Below are positions 39,440-47,749 of a stretch of 64,000 nt of DNA, piece by piece. This stretch comes from Bacteroidales bacterium F22 (GTDB lineage: Bacteria > Bacteroidota > Bacteroidia > Bacteroidales > Bacteroidaceae). The stretch lies in assembly GCA_029541985.1 (NCBI GenBank), contig CP095414.1, forward strand, positions 806,001 to 870,000, in the 5' to 3' direction. The notes below the pieces were generated by a model. The model was not told where the DNA came from. It did no database searches and saw nothing but the letters and a program-made list of their open reading frames with translations. The position numbers and the translations under genes are program-made. Positions within the stretch are counted from its first letter, which is position 1, and every line of letters begins with the position of its first letter.

Positions 39440-39456
39440 AGTATTGACATTTAAGA

Positions 39457-39801
39457 TTAGTCTTCTAGAAAATCAGCCCTCATCGGTGAGAAGACATCAA
39501 TAAGTATACCCTCTTCAAGGCAAACAGCTCCATGCCACTCGTCAGGTTTGATACTATATCCATCTCCTCCTTTAAGGATTTTCTTCTCCTTACCGATAAG
39601 CACTTCAAAAACACCACTTACTATGTATGTTGATTGAGAATGATAATGTTCATGAGGTTCTCCGACAGCCCCCTTTTCGAAAAGGACTTTGACAAGCATT
39701 ATCTGTCCATCATAGCCCATAATTTGTCTTTTGATCCCAGGAGCCGGATACTCCCACTTAATCTTACTAGCTTCATTAAATGATTCACTTTTTGTTTTCA
39801 T
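39457..39801 (-). CDS. kdgF: KdgF-like cupin, unsaturated uronate processing
   Basis: A 114-residue single-domain cupin. The metal-binding His/Glu set is seen in GEPHEHYHSQSTYIVSG and in the second motif GDGYSIKPDEWHG. KdgF turns the 4,5-unsaturated monouronate released by lyases into its linear keto form, speeding a step otherwise left to chance. Length and both motifs fit the family. It lies 12 bases after the PL17 gene and 17 before the transporter. Confidence 0.88.
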   Translation of the reverse strand: MKTKSESFNEASKIKWEYPAPGIKRQIMGYDGQIMLVKVLFEKGAVGEPHEHYHSQSTYIVSGVFEVLIGKEKKILKGGDGYSIKPDEWHGAVCLEEGILIDVFSPMRADFLED

Positions 39802-39813
39802 AGCACATTGTGT

Positions 39814-41979
39814 TTATAAATGATAATTAATTTTTACATGATTCTCTTTATTCGTCTGAGTAAAGACAACCAATTTGTTTTTGTATTTAAATTTAAAGGT
39901 AATAGTTCCATCCATCTCTTCGCTCACTTGCAAATCGTTCACGATGGATTGGCTTCCTGTTGTTTTCTCACCGACCAAGTCATATAATCCATGAGTAGTC
40001 AGTACGGAAGCAAACAATTGATGATTAGCCTTATTCTGTACACGATACATGAGTACCGGTTCTGGACGAAGATTCATAGAAGGGTCATTGGCACCGATAC
40101 GAAGATGCATCGCTTCGATAGGCCCCATATCAGACAATGTCGTCGTATTTACAGAATAGAAATGTTTCTTGATTAAGAAAGTAAAATGTACGTTTCGGTT
40201 TCCCCCTTCTTTGATGAGTGTATCACTCTCTTTCCAAAGATGTTGATAACCATTATCAGTACCCAAAGCCGACAAATGATCGGGATATAGTTTCTGGTCG
40301 AAACTAGTAGCAATGAGTTGTCCTGAATAATGAAAAGGAAGGTCATAGGTATGCATCTTGTGGTCTTTAGCATCAGCCATCATCAAATCAATAATCACAG
40401 GCTCCTCCCCTTTTTCTATGGTAAGCATAGCAACTGTTCGTTTGAGGATGACACCAAGCGATGCATACGCATTGGAATCTGTAGCCACGACGATTTGTGA
40501 CTCAGGGTTTGTGATATCTACATAGTCGATATGCGGAGCAAAATGAGATGCTTTCTTCTTACTCCCATCAAAATTAGATGTCTGGTCGACCACCAATGTA
40601 TTATGTGCCACGGTTTGTTTGGCATACGTTTTATTTTCTGTCGTATAACGGCCTCCAGATTTAGAAGCCACATTGAGAAAACGGGCTGCCCCGTAATCAG
40701 TCAATATTTGTTCACCATGATTAAATAAACTATAACTCAATTTATCGAAATGACCATGAGATAAGCCATGAGAAGTAGCTTTGAAAACGAAACATACCCC
40801 ATCCGATGCACCATGGCGCAAGACAGCGACTGCCCCCTGTTTACCTTCAGGACCATCAGAAAGACATACCGATTGCTGAGCAACCGCTTTCTCTCCAGCG
40901 AGACGACTCATCTCAAGCGCAGTGGCAAGACCAGCACTAGAAAGCAACACATCAGGTTGTTTCATAGCGAAACGAGCAAAAGCAGGGTCTTTTGAAACAG
41001 CATAAGCGATATCAAATGCCGCCACCAATTCAGCAGAACTCAAGGTCTTCTCCAGCGCGTCGTTCATCAAAAAGAATTGCTGTTTATATGCAAGAGCAGG
41101 AAGGACCTTGACTGCTTTGAGAAGGATAGAGTCGCGTTGTTGAAAGATATGTAAATCAGGTTGATAATGATTAATAGCCTGAGCAAATAACATGAAAGGT
41201 AAGATAGCATATCGTTGGTAATAAGGACCTTCAGTGTAGTAACCATCAGGAGAAAACAACTTCTGCAATTGCAAGAGAAATCCCCCTTTACCGTCACGTT
41301 CTGTACCGTATAAAGCTTTATCTACAAGAGTTTTGTCCCCCATGGTATAACCAATCAAACCGACAGCTGTATCAGCCCAAGTCCCATGATTATGCATCTT
41401 ATTAAAGGTTTTCTTATTGTTTGGAGTACCCTGCATGATGAACTCAGCCATCGGATAAAAGACGTTCTTTTGGATGATAGCCCGGTCCTTAGCAGGAATC
41501 TGTTCGCGCACACAGTCATAAGCAATAGAAGTGTACACAAGCCATACACTCTCATTAAGTGTTTGCCAGAACAAACGTCCCGGTTCAGATGAAGCCTTGA
41601 CAGGGTGTAGCGAAAGCGTAGGATACAAAGCTGCATAATCTAAAAGCATGTGATCTATATACGTTACATATTTTTTATCTTTAGTGATTTGGTAGACCAA
41701 TCCAGCTTGATACATATGTTTGTAATTACTCTTATGTTGTTCGTGAGTATAGCCACCTCCAGGATCTTTTGGTACTGGTACCAAGATTGGTTTTTCAATC
41801 ACAGCATCAATTTCAGCTTGTACGCGCATAAAAGAACGCATAAAGATAGCAGAACTAAATCGGTGATTAATAACTTCATACACGCCATTTGGTGTATCAA
41901 ACAGCATCGTATCCTGCTGAGCATAGACGGCTGTTGAGGCGAACAAGACGCCAAGTAAGATGATTACTTTTGTTCTCAT
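39814..41979 (-). CDS. PL17 oligoalginate lyase
   Basis: A 721-residue lyase with a type I signal peptide (VYAQQD), so periplasmic. An alpha/alpha-toroid N-terminal domain precedes a heparinase II/III-like beta-sandwich (HGLSHGHFDKLSYSLFNHG). Candidate catalytic residues are Asn197 and His198 in KMHNHGTWAD and Tyr247/Tyr248 in DGYYTEGPYYQRY, in line with Asn201, His202 and Tyr258 of the PL17 enzyme Alg17c. PL17 works exolytically to release unsaturated monouronate. It is the first gene of the operon and carries the GntR-type operators in its promoter. Confidence 0.93.
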   Translation of the reverse strand: MRTKVIILLGVLFASTAVYAQQDTMLFDTPNGVYEVINHRFSSAIFMRSFMRVQAEIDAVIEKPILVPVPKDPGGGYTHEQHKSNYKHMYQAGLVYQITKDKKYVTYIDHMLLDYAALYPTLSLHPVKASSEPGRLFWQTLNESVWLVYTSIAYDCVREQIPAKDRAIIQKNVFYPMAEFIMQGTPNNKKTFNKMHNHGTWADTAVGLIGYTMGDKTLVDKALYGTERDGKGGFLLQLQKLFSPDGYYTEGPYYQRYAILPFMLFAQAINHYQPDLHIFQQRDSILLKAVKVLPALAYKQQFFLMNDALEKTLSSAELVAAFDIAYAVSKDPAFARFAMKQPDVLLSSAGLATALEMSRLAGEKAVAQQSVCLSDGPEGKQGAVAVLRHGASDGVCFVFKATSHGLSHGHFDKLSYSLFNHGEQILTDYGAARFLNVASKSGGRYTTENKTYAKQTVAHNTLVVDQTSNFDGSKKKASHFAPHIDYVDITNPESQIVVATDSNAYASLGVILKRTVAMLTIEKGEEPVIIDLMMADAKDHKMHTYDLPFHYSGQLIATSFDQKLYPDHLSALGTDNGYQHLWKESDTLIKEGGNRNVHFTFLIKKHFYSVNTTTLSDMGPIEAMHLRIGANDPSMNLRPEPVLMYRVQNKANHQLFASVLTTHGLYDLVGEKTTGSQSIVNDLQVSEEMDGTITFKFKYKNKLVVFTQTNKENHVKINYHL

Positions 41980-42027
41980 ATTGAATAGTAAAAAGATTTT
42001 ATGGTCTGGTTGTGTAAAGAAGAGGTT

Positions 42028-42041
42028 ATTGGTTAACCAAT
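42028..42041. promoter_or_regulatory. GntR-type operator in PL17 5' region
   Basis: ATTGGTTAACCAAT is a perfect 14-base palindrome, lying downstream of the PL17 -7 element. Confidence 0.75.
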
Positions 42042-42052
42042 TTCTTCGATGG

Positions 42053-42083
42053 CAAATATATGTGTTTATAATTGGTCAACCAA
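42053..42083 (-). promoter_or_regulatory. PL17 operon promoter with overlapping operator
   Basis: Minus strand: -7 TATATTTG (42053-42060), 20 bases, -33 TTG (42081-42083). TTGGTCAACCAA (42072-42083), a one-base variant of the 12-base operator palindrome, covers the -33. The promoter should drive PL17 through PL6. Confidence 0.72.
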
Positions 42084-42171
42084 ATATTTTGGTAAAAAAA
42101 TAAGGGAAAACAGAAAAAAAATAAAGACGATAGTAAGTGTCGTCTAAATAAGCAAATAAAAAGGCACAAAA

Positions 42172-42199
42172 AAGGTACACTAAAAAATTAGTGTACCTT
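42172..42199 (-). terminator. gntR terminator
   Basis: Arms AAGGTACACTAA (42172-42183) and TTAGTGTACCTT (42188-42199) are perfect; on the minus strand the stem is followed by TTTGTGCCTTTTTATT. Confidence 0.7.
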
Positions 42200-42226
42200 A
42201 TCTATTTAGTAGTCAGGTTCATGAGG

Positions 42227-42952
42227 TCATGCATTTAATACCTGTTCCTGCATACTCATCTCGCGAGCAAACTCCAACACATTAGAAAGATGTTGCCTCA
42301 TCACAGCTCCTGCCTTCTTTGCATTGTGGTTTTCGATAGAATAATAGATTTCCAAGTGTTCATGAAATGAACTACTTTTAGTATCTTCAGCCGCACAAAC
42401 TTTCTTACTCCTATATATAGCCATCAAGTTTGGAGTAATCAGCATCAACATACTTTTCAATACCGTATTTTTAGAAGCAGTGGCAATCGCGCGATGAAAA
42501 CTAAAATCATAGGTTTCGATATCCTCAGCCCCTCTAGTACAGGCATCTATGTAATTATCCAATTCTACTTTAATGAGTTTCAAATCAGCCTCCGTACACT
42601 TTTCGGCACAGAGTTTAGCGGCATTTACTTCGAGAATGACCCGCATCTCAGCAAGAGATTCGAAGTCAAACGAATTTAGTTTCATCACATCAGTAATCAA
42701 ACCATCCAGCGCAATACTATCAAGTCCCACGATAATCCGTCCACTCTGCGGCATGGTTTTGATGATTCCATACGTTTCCAATTTCAACAAGGCCTCTCGA
42801 ACATATGCCCGACCAATATTAAACTGTTCAGCCAACTTACGTTCTGCCGGCAACTTCATATTAGGCTTGAGTTCGCCCGTTTGCAAAGCCGTACGAATGT
42901 AATTTATGATCCTTTCTTGAGGACTCAGATGTTCATTTGTCGTGGAAGTCAT
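42227..42952 (-). CDS. GntR/FadR-subfamily regulator of the alginate PUL
   Basis: A 241-residue regulator. The winged helix spans about 10-75 (KLPAERKLAEQFNIGRAYVREALLKLE), followed by an FCD ligand domain (about 95-220) with His and Asp residues for metal or acid binding (DFSFHRAI, SFHEHLEIYYSIE, MRQHL). FadR-type regulators of uronate loci usually repress and are released by a pathway intermediate such as DEH or KDG. Palindromes of TTGGTTAACCAA form lie in its own promoter and in that of PL17, which strongly suggests these are its sites. It is transcribed separately from the lyase operon, as shown by the terminator after it. Confidence 0.9.
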   Translation of the reverse strand: MTSTTNEHLSPQERIINYIRTALQTGELKPNMKLPAERKLAEQFNIGRAYVREALLKLETYGIIKTMPQSGRIIVGLDSIALDGLITDVMKLNSFDFESLAEMRVILEVNAAKLCAEKCTEADLKLIKVELDNYIDACTRGAEDIETYDFSFHRAIATASKNTVLKSMLMLITPNLMAIYRSKKVCAAEDTKSSSFHEHLEIYYSIENHNAKKAGAVMRQHLSNVLEFAREMSMQEQVLNA

Positions 42953-42999
42953 TGTTACTAACTATTTTTTTAACTAAATATTCTGGTTATATGTACGAA

Positions 43000-43029
43000 C
43001 AAAGATATCAATAATATTTGGTTAACCAA
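43000..43029 (-). promoter_or_regulatory. gntR promoter with overlapping operator
   Basis: Minus strand: -7 TATCTTTG (43000-43007), 19 bases, -33 TTG (43027-43029). The perfect operator TTGGTTAACCAA (43018-43029) covers the -33, the same geometry as at the PL17 promoter. Confidence 0.72.
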
Positions 43030-43141
43030 CTAATGGAATAAATAAATTGGTTTTAATTGGTATTTTATTGATTGAAAAGCGATATTTCTGTATAAATATA
43101 AAATAGTTTTCGATTTAATCTTCAGAAATTCTAAAAAAGGC

Positions 43142-43149
43142 TATATTTG
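43142..43149 (+). promoter_or_regulatory. -7 element of the small membrane protein gene
   Basis: TATATTTG, 26 bases ahead of the start at 43176. No clear -33. Confidence 0.4.
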
Positions 43150-43175
43150 TTCACAATTAATAACGACTTATCACT

Positions 43176-43388
43176 ATGAATGAAATACAAAAGATTAAAC
43201 GGATTCGTAACATCAGCTTAAAAGTATTTATCCTATATTCAATCATGATCACTGGTAATAATTTCTTATATGCCGAACAATCTCCCTTGAGCCGATTTTT
43301 AACCTCCGTGATAGAAGTCATCATCATATTGGTTGTAGATGGCATATGGACCAAATTGTCAAATAAGAAAAAAGATTCGAACGACTAG
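43176..43388 (+). CDS. small membrane protein, unknown
   Basis: A 70-residue protein with a basic N-terminus and two hydrophobic stretches (about 15-32 and 42-58), and a Lys-rich, Asp-ended tail. A -7 element stands at a suitable distance upstream and the gene lies alone between divergent gntR and convergent HTCS, where an unconstrained frame of this make-up would be less expected. I do not recognise a family. It may be unrelated to either PUL. Confidence 0.5.
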   Translation: MNEIQKIKRIRNISLKVFILYSIMITGNNFLYAEQSPLSRFLTSVIEVIIILVVDGIWTKLSNKKKDSND

Positions 43389-43416
43389 AACGATAGAGCT
43401 AGCAATAGTCTATTCC

Positions 43417-46400
43417 TTACAATGTCCCCTCCCCGTGTTTGGCTCTATACTGCGAAGGAGTCACCCCTTTCAATTCTTTAAATAACGTACTGAAATACCG
43501 CTGATAAGTGAAACCGACTTCTTCTGAGATCTCAGTGATACTCTTATTTGTCTGAGTCAAAAGCGAAGTAGCCCTATCCATTCGTTTGTATTTTATGTAG
43601 TCATTGACCCCCATATTAGTCAGTTTCTTAATCTTATTGTACAAGGAAGTGCGGCTCATTCCGAGTTGTGTCACTAGAAATTTGACATCCATCGTCGGAT
43701 TAGCAAGATGCTCATCAATCGTATCATTCAATCGAATCAAGAATTGCTCATCTGCATTGCTGAAGGTAGCCTCTTGTGGGGACAACGTAGATTGTGCGCC
43801 CCGGTATTTGGATTTGATATATTCTCGGTTTTGGACTTGATTCTGTATCACCGCTAGAAGCATATCCATATCAAATGGTTTAGGTAGATAAGCATCCGCT
43901 CCTAACTTATAACCCAACAGTTGACTTTCAGAATCTGTTCTGGCAGTAAGTAAGATGACAGGGATATGGCTAATTTCCAGATTCTCCTTGATTTCCTTAC
44001 ACAATTGATAGCCATTCATTTCAGGCATCATCACATCACTCACGATGATATCAGGTTGTTGTTGATTAATCATCTCAAGCGCTTCGACTCCATTGCTTGC
44101 CTGATAAATCTTCTTGAACTTATCCTTGAGTGTATCTTTGAGGAAAGCACGTAAATCCTGTTGGTCTTCAACCACTAACAAGATGTATTTCTGAAGCGAA
44201 AAAGGAACAGACACGATATCCTCTTCGTCAGAAGAGTTCAATAAATCATTGAGATAAGATTGTTGAGGACACGACACCTCTCGCTCTTGAAGATTTGATG
44301 GTAGCTCGTAAAAGAAAGTCGCTCCACGGTTCTCATTGTTGAAAGCACCTATTCTACCTCCATGTAAGTCAATCAACATTTTGGCATACGATAGGCCGAT
44401 ACCACTCCCCCCCTTATCGTGTTTCCCTTGATAGAAACGCGTGAAGAGTTTCTCGATGTCGACATGTTCCAATCCAATGCCTTGGTCTTGCACGATGACC
44501 TGTATGCTTTCTGGTTTACGAACTGTTTTTATGACTATCGTCGTATGATTAGGACTATATTTCACAGCATTCATGATTAGATTAGACAAGACGACTCGGC
44601 ACTTGGTATCATCATACCCCATATCGTGTATCTGTTCATCAAAATCATAAGCCACTTCGATATCCCTCGCTTTGAATGCTGTTTGAAAACCAGCGACCAC
44701 CCCCTTGATCCATTCATGCAACGGATGAGAGCTGATATTTAAGACTTCTCGACCAACTTCCATCTTTCGGGCATTGAGTACGATATTGATGATTTCTTTC
44801 ATCTGGTCAGCCTGCCTATAGGCTCCTTGAAGATATTCAGGAATTTCATTTTGCTTGACTTCCCCATTGATCATCCGCTTCAGAGAAGCATATATAAGGG
44901 TCAAAGGGGTCCGCAATTCATGACTGATATTGATGAGGAAACGTATCTTCTGTTCATAAGTCTTTTTCTCGTGTTCACGCATCCGTTGTTTCAGATAATT
45001 CTCTTTCTTCTTAATCAACGTATAGAAGATAGCTCCGACGATACACATGACTAGGGCCACACACGACAAAATAAACCAAACAGACTCCCACCAAGGAGGT
45101 GAGACGATGACGGTAAGGAGTTTCTCTGGTTGCCCCCAATCCCCATTAGGCATGTCACAAGAAGCACTGATGATGTATGTACCAGGTGCCAAGGTACCTA
45201 GTTCAAGAGTATGAAAGTAACTATTGATGACCATCTGATTGTCCCCAGCGATGGTATATCTAAACAGATGCTTACGAAAAGGACTCTTCTCATCAGCAAT
45301 CAATTTGAGACTAAACGATGAATGGTTCCATGGAATCGAGATGCAATCATCTTTGATTTTGTCCAAGGTCGACTTGCCGTTCAACTTCACATCCAGAAGT
45401 TTGAGTATAGGCAGCAATTTATTTTCGAAAACGATATTTGTGTTTACCCGAACGAGTCCCATGGTTCCCCCCATATAGAGACTTTGAGTCCTCAGAACTG
45501 GGATAGGTGTAAAGATCAACTCATTGAAAGGCATGCCATCCGATTCGTCAAGGATAACAAACCGTTTCTCAGCGATGATATAAGCAAAAAACATATTTTG
45601 TGCACCGATCCAAACCCGCCCTTTCTTATCATAAGCAAGACTAGACACACTATTGAACAAACTGTTCTGCATCATCTTTGTCGTTTGAGTCTGCTTATCG
45701 TAGTACAGCAGTCCGAAGTTGCTTCCTATCCAGAAATTTCCGTACCCATCTCGACAAGCAGACGTGAAATCATTCCCTTGCTCTACACTAACCAATGAGA
45801 CTAATTCATTGGTCGCTATGGTCAGACGAAATAGGTTATTAGTCCCCAACAGATATAGATAAGTAGCATCAGCATAGATAGCCTGCATCGCCATCTTCCG
45901 CTGGTCATCTATCTTAGGAGCATATAAGGTAGAAGTCTCACCACTCTTTTTGTTATAGATATATACTTTAGATCCCAAGATATAAATATGATTTTGGGTA
46001 GCATATAAGTTCACCAAGTCACCAGATGAAAATTCTCTTTTCGAAATCGAATCATTGATGATATAGAAGGGCTTCAATCGGGCATTGGTCTTATTGAAGA
46101 GATAGATACCCTTATTAAAACAAGAGATCAGGAGTTGATTCTTAGAAAAATCAGTGATAGAAGTCACTTTCTCTCCATACGTAGATGGGAAATGATGAAA
46201 TTTAGAAGTCTTTTGATTGAAGGCATTGATTCCTCCTCCATCAGTACCTATCCAGAGCAAGGTATCTTTATCTTCGTATATGCTCACGACAGTTCGCTCA
46301 CTGATACCATGAGAATTGACTAATGAATCATCCTTATACGTCTTGATAAATACTTTCTTGATGCCGAACAGTCCCCCACGAATGCTACCGCCCCATATAT

Positions 46401-47352
46401 TCTCCATCTGGTCTTTGTACAAGCAATAGATAGAGTTGTTGGGCAACGATTGTTCATCACCCGATATATGTTTAAGGAAAGAGAACTTCATGGTCTGAAG
46501 GTCAAGGATATTGATTCCACCACCATCGGTAGCTAACCACATTTGGTTTTCTTTCTCAAGAAAGTCAAGCACCACATCATTGTTGAGTGCCGAATTGCGA
46601 GTAGAGAGTTCAAATAATTTCTTCCCTTGATTCGAGTAGCACACGATACCTTTACCATAAAAGGAAACCCAAAGTCTATTCTTAGTATCCACATAGATGG
46701 TACATATCTCTCGCTCACTCACAAAGGGACAACGGTACATCTTACCCTTCTTCAAGTCATACATCCACAGACCATCTTTGCGGCTCGAAGCGATGAGCAA
46801 ATCAGGATTCCAAAGAAACACTCGGTTGAGCTTCTTACGACTATTGCCTGCTATATCAGCAAAGATAGGTCTGATTGTTTTATCCGCCCAATTATACTCA
46901 TAGAGCGTCTCCTTCCCCCCAAACAAGAAACCGTCGGCCGTCTTATAATAGGACCACGCCTCAAATGGAGTACCTTGATAAACTAATGGATGAAATTCGT
47001 TTTCTGTCTTATTATATATAGCCACACCTTTGTTAGTCGAGACCAATAGACGCCCAGCAGGATCTTCTGTCACGAAACGGATATAGTTGTCCGGCAAAGA
47101 ATAGGGCTGATTGCGGACATGAAAATAATTTTTCAGTTCGGACTGGTCATAACTATTCAAGCCCCATTTGGTTCCAATCCACAGGACACCTAGGTGATCC
47201 CTATAGATACATTGCACTCTAGACTGAGACAACCCCTGCTCTAGGGAAATCTGTTTGAAGTAATAGTCCTGCCGTTTGCTCAGTACAGGAAGTGCAAAGA
47301 ATAATATAGTGATTAGCGTTAAGTATTTCGTGAATGTGTTTCTTCGGAACAT
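43417..47352 (-). CDS. hybrid two-component system regulator (HTCS)
   Basis: A 1311-residue single-chain sensor and activator. After a signal peptide come two seven-bladed propellers of reg_prop repeats (to ~680; e.g. LWIGTKWGLN, LWIGTDGGGIN) and a Y_Y_Y domain to about 750. One membrane helix lies near 758-779. HisKA has His811 in ISHELRTPL; HATPase follows with GSGIGLSYAKMLI. The receiver domain has Asp1106 in VSDVMMPEMNG. An AraC helix-turn-helix ends the chain (ITEISEEVGFTYQRYFSTLF). Periplasmic oligosaccharide sensing should lead to activation of the divergent PUL that starts at 47750. All key phosphorelay residues are intact. Confidence 0.96.
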   Translation of the reverse strand: MFRRNTFTKYLTLITILFFALPVLSKRQDYYFKQISLEQGLSQSRVQCIYRDHLGVLWIGTKWGLNSYDQSELKNYFHVRNQPYSLPDNYIRFVTEDPAGRLLVSTNKGVAIYNKTENEFHPLVYQGTPFEAWSYYKTADGFLFGGKETLYEYNWADKTIRPIFADIAGNSRKKLNRVFLWNPDLLIASSRKDGLWMYDLKKGKMYRCPFVSEREICTIYVDTKNRLWVSFYGKGIVCYSNQGKKLFELSTRNSALNNDVVLDFLEKENQMWLATDGGGINILDLQTMKFSFLKHISGDEQSLPNNSIYCLYKDQMENIWGGSIRGGLFGIKKVFIKTYKDDSLVNSHGISERTVVSIYEDKDTLLWIGTDGGGINAFNQKTSKFHHFPSTYGEKVTSITDFSKNQLLISCFNKGIYLFNKTNARLKPFYIINDSISKREFSSGDLVNLYATQNHIYILGSKVYIYNKKSGETSTLYAPKIDDQRKMAMQAIYADATYLYLLGTNNLFRLTIATNELVSLVSVEQGNDFTSACRDGYGNFWIGSNFGLLYYDKQTQTTKMMQNSLFNSVSSLAYDKKGRVWIGAQNMFFAYIIAEKRFVILDESDGMPFNELIFTPIPVLRTQSLYMGGTMGLVRVNTNIVFENKLLPILKLLDVKLNGKSTLDKIKDDCISIPWNHSSFSLKLIADEKSPFRKHLFRYTIAGDNQMVINSYFHTLELGTLAPGTYIISASCDMPNGDWGQPEKLLTVIVSPPWWESVWFILSCVALVMCIVGAIFYTLIKKKENYLKQRMREHEKKTYEQKIRFLINISHELRTPLTLIYASLKRMINGEVKQNEIPEYLQGAYRQADQMKEIINIVLNARKMEVGREVLNISSHPLHEWIKGVVAGFQTAFKARDIEVAYDFDEQIHDMGYDDTKCRVVLSNLIMNAVKYSPNHTTIVIKTVRKPESIQVIVQDQGIGLEHVDIEKLFTRFYQGKHDKGGSGIGLSYAKMLIDLHGGRIGAFNNENRGATFFYELPSNLQEREVSCPQQSYLNDLLNSSDEEDIVSVPFSLQKYILLVVEDQQDLRAFLKDTLKDKFKKIYQASNGVEALEMINQQQPDIIVSDVMMPEMNGYQLCKEIKENLEISHIPVILLTARTDSESQLLGYKLGADAYLPKPFDMDMLLAVIQNQVQNREYIKSKYRGAQSTLSPQEATFSNADEQFLIRLNDTIDEHLANPTMDVKFLVTQLGMSRTSLYNKIKKLTNMGVNDYIKYKRMDRATSLLTQTNKSITEISEEVGFTYQRYFSTLFKELKGVTPSQYRAKHGEGTL

Positions 47353-47371
47353 ACTATTATTTTTTGTTGAA

Positions 47372-47402
47372 CAAATATAAAAGAAGTTGTGTTACTACAC
47401 AA
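47372..47402 (-). promoter_or_regulatory. HTCS gene promoter
   Basis: Minus strand: -7 TATATTTG (47372-47379), 20 bases, -33 TTG (47400-47402), 19 bases ahead of the start. Confidence 0.6.
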
Positions 47403-47441
47403 TAATAGTATCCTTTTTTGTTCATCTAAATCAACTTATAT

Positions 47442-47553
47442 CCCAAATAGACACAAGAAGTCCTATTTTGGGACAAATGAGGACATTATTTGAATTATAA
47501 TTGATTTTTGTTTTACTCTTTTATATTACATTTACATATCCTTTTTGAGGACA
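47442..47553. promoter_or_regulatory. candidate HTCS-binding elements upstream of the second PUL
   Basis: The 397-base gap between the HTCS and susC genes holds an imperfect inverted repeat, CCCAAATAG (47442) to CTATTTTGGG (ends 47472), and a direct repeat TGAGGACA at 47479 and 47546. No consensus -7 is visible before susC, as expected for an activator-dependent promoter. I see nothing else in the gap. Confidence 0.35.
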
Positions 47554-47749
47554 TAGCCTAAAAGAATAACGACACAACTCTTAAAAATAGATACTTAATA
47601 CTAACCTGAAAAAATAGCCAATGGATTCATCATAAACTGACAAGAAGGGGAAAAAAGATATAAACAATATCAGGAGCATTTCCCTTCATCACAACGATCG
47701 AGAGTCTCCTGAACTATCTAATATTATTATACTCTAATTACTTAAAAGT

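Noticed and set aside
45322..45798. 158-codon frame on the plus strand
   Set aside because: Antisense within the HTCS propeller region, with no recognisable features.
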